DNA of 12,753 bases from Paracoccaceae bacterium (lineage in GTDB: Bacteria; Pseudomonadota; Alphaproteobacteria; Rhodobacterales; Rhodobacteraceae), in the NCBI GenBank assembly GCA_007121055.1, contig SKMM01000201.1, positions 1 through 12,753 of the forward strand. Direction: 5' to 3'. The number at the start of each line of letters is the position of its first letter. Position 1 is the stretch's first letter. Shown here one piece after another: positions 12,275 to 12,753 of the stretch. The notes below the pieces were generated by a model. The model saw nothing but the letters and a program-made list of their open reading frames with translations. It did not search any database and had not been told where the DNA came from. The position numbers were made by a program, and so were the translations under genes.

Positions 12275-12753
12275 ATGTTCAAGAAGATCCTGATCGCGAA
12301 CCGGGGCGAGATCGCCTGCCGTGTCATCAAGACGGCACGGCGCATGGGCATCGCGACGGTGGCGGTCGCCTCGGACGCCGACCGCAAGGCGCTGCATGTC
12401 CAGATGGCCGACGAGGCGGTGCTGATCGGCCCGGCGCCGGCCGCGCAGTCCTATCTGGTGATCGACAGGATCCTGCAGGCGATCCGCGACACCGGCGCCG
12501 AAGCCGTCCACCCCGGCTATGGCTTCCTGTCCGAAAACCCCCGCTTCGCCGCCGCGCTGGAGGAGGCGGGCGTCGCCTTCATCGGCCCGCCCCAGCGGGC
12601 CATCGAGGCGATGGGGGACAAGATCACCTCCAAGAAGCTCGCGGCCGAGGCGGGCGTGTCCACGGTCCCGGGCTACATGGGTCTGATCGCGGATGCCGAG
12701 GAGGCGGTGAAGATCGCGGGCGAGATCGGCTATCCGGTGATGATCAAGGCCTC
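12275..12753 (+). CDS. pccA: propionyl-CoA carboxylase, alpha (biotin carboxylase) subunit, 5' part
   Basis: The first 159 codons are present; the gene is cut by the right edge. PccA carries biotin carboxylase and biotin-carrier domains; it loads CO2 from bicarbonate onto biotin using ATP and passes it to PccB. The visible part is the biotin carboxylase N-terminal domain: MFKKILIANRGEIACRVIKT at 1-20, DAVHPGYGFLSENPRFA-type motif (AVHPGYGFLSENPRFA) at about 79-94, then the start of the ATP-grasp region (DKITSKKLAAEAGVSTVPGY). The start at ATG 12275 has GGGAGG 4 nt upstream. A related acyl-CoA carboxylase such as methylcrotonyl-CoA carboxylase is excluded mainly by the pccB neighbour, since the N-terminus alone does not separate them. 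A putative terminator lies about 40 bp before it, so it may have its own promoter. Confidence 0.93.
   Translation, partial: MFKKILIANRGEIACRVIKTARRMGIATVAVASDADRKALHVQMADEAVLIGPAPAAQSYLVIDRILQAIRDTGAEAVHPGYGFLSENPRFAAALEEAGVAFIGPPQRAIEAMGDKITSKKLAAEAGVSTVPGYMGLIADAEEAVKIAGEIGYPVMIKA

Noticed and set aside
11604..12293. 229-codon plus-strand frame starting in an ATGA overlap with the previous gene
   Set aside because: Ser/Pro/Arg-rich low-complexity translation that runs through both lipoprotein genes and into pccA in a different frame; the lipoproteins have lipoboxes and a shared motif.

Overview
The window looks like chromosomal DNA from a high-GC alphaproteobacterium, most likely Rhodobacterales (Rhodobacteraceae or Paracoccaceae). 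The grounds are strong G/C bias at third codon positions, an alpha-type flagellar cluster, a CcrM-type cell-cycle DNA methyltransferase next to rnhB, and a propionyl-CoA carboxylase locus with an ScfR/PccR-type regulator, as described in Rhodobacter sphaeroides. No insertion sequence, phage gene, CRISPR array, tRNA or rRNA was seen. The window reads as ordinary core genome with interesting local regulation.

Layout. (1) 1-975, minus strand: fliL, then a small membrane/coiled-coil protein, then the first 13 codons of another gene, all tightly packed. (2) 931-1064: a divergent promoter region holding a good CtrA box with a -10 element facing fliL. (3) 1065-4518, plus strand: fliF, a fliH-like gene, fliN and fliP; the last three overlap end to start. 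Together these encode MS-ring, C-ring and export-gate parts of the basal body. (4) 4560-6357, plus strand: rnhB (RNase HII) and ccrM (GANTC adenine methyltransferase). The 67-bp leader between them carries two GANTC sites and two mutually exclusive hairpins, one of which covers the ccrM Shine-Dalgarno.

(5) 6349-9004, minus strand: a Bcr/CflA-type MFS exporter followed by an XRE/IrrE-like/zinc-cysteine regulator of the ScfR family (PccR/RamB type). A perfect 9-bp inverted repeat (CGCTTTGCA-N10-TGCAAAGCG) lies immediately upstream of the regulator. (6) 9192 to the right edge, plus strand: pccB (TTG start), a membrane-anchored protein, a small unknown protein, two very small lipoproteins sharing a C-terminal Cys motif, and the start of pccA, cut by the window edge. 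PccA and PccB form the biotin-dependent enzyme that turns propionyl-CoA into methylmalonyl-CoA. The regulator is the obvious candidate to control pccB, because related TTTGC motifs recur upstream of pccB.

The window joins two themes: flagellar and cell-cycle control (CtrA box, CcrM, GANTC/GcrA-like sites) and propionyl-CoA assimilation. The least understood material is the four small genes between pccB and pccA, above all the twin mini-lipoproteins, and the leader in front of ccrM. There is no gene-free stretch longer than 300 bases.
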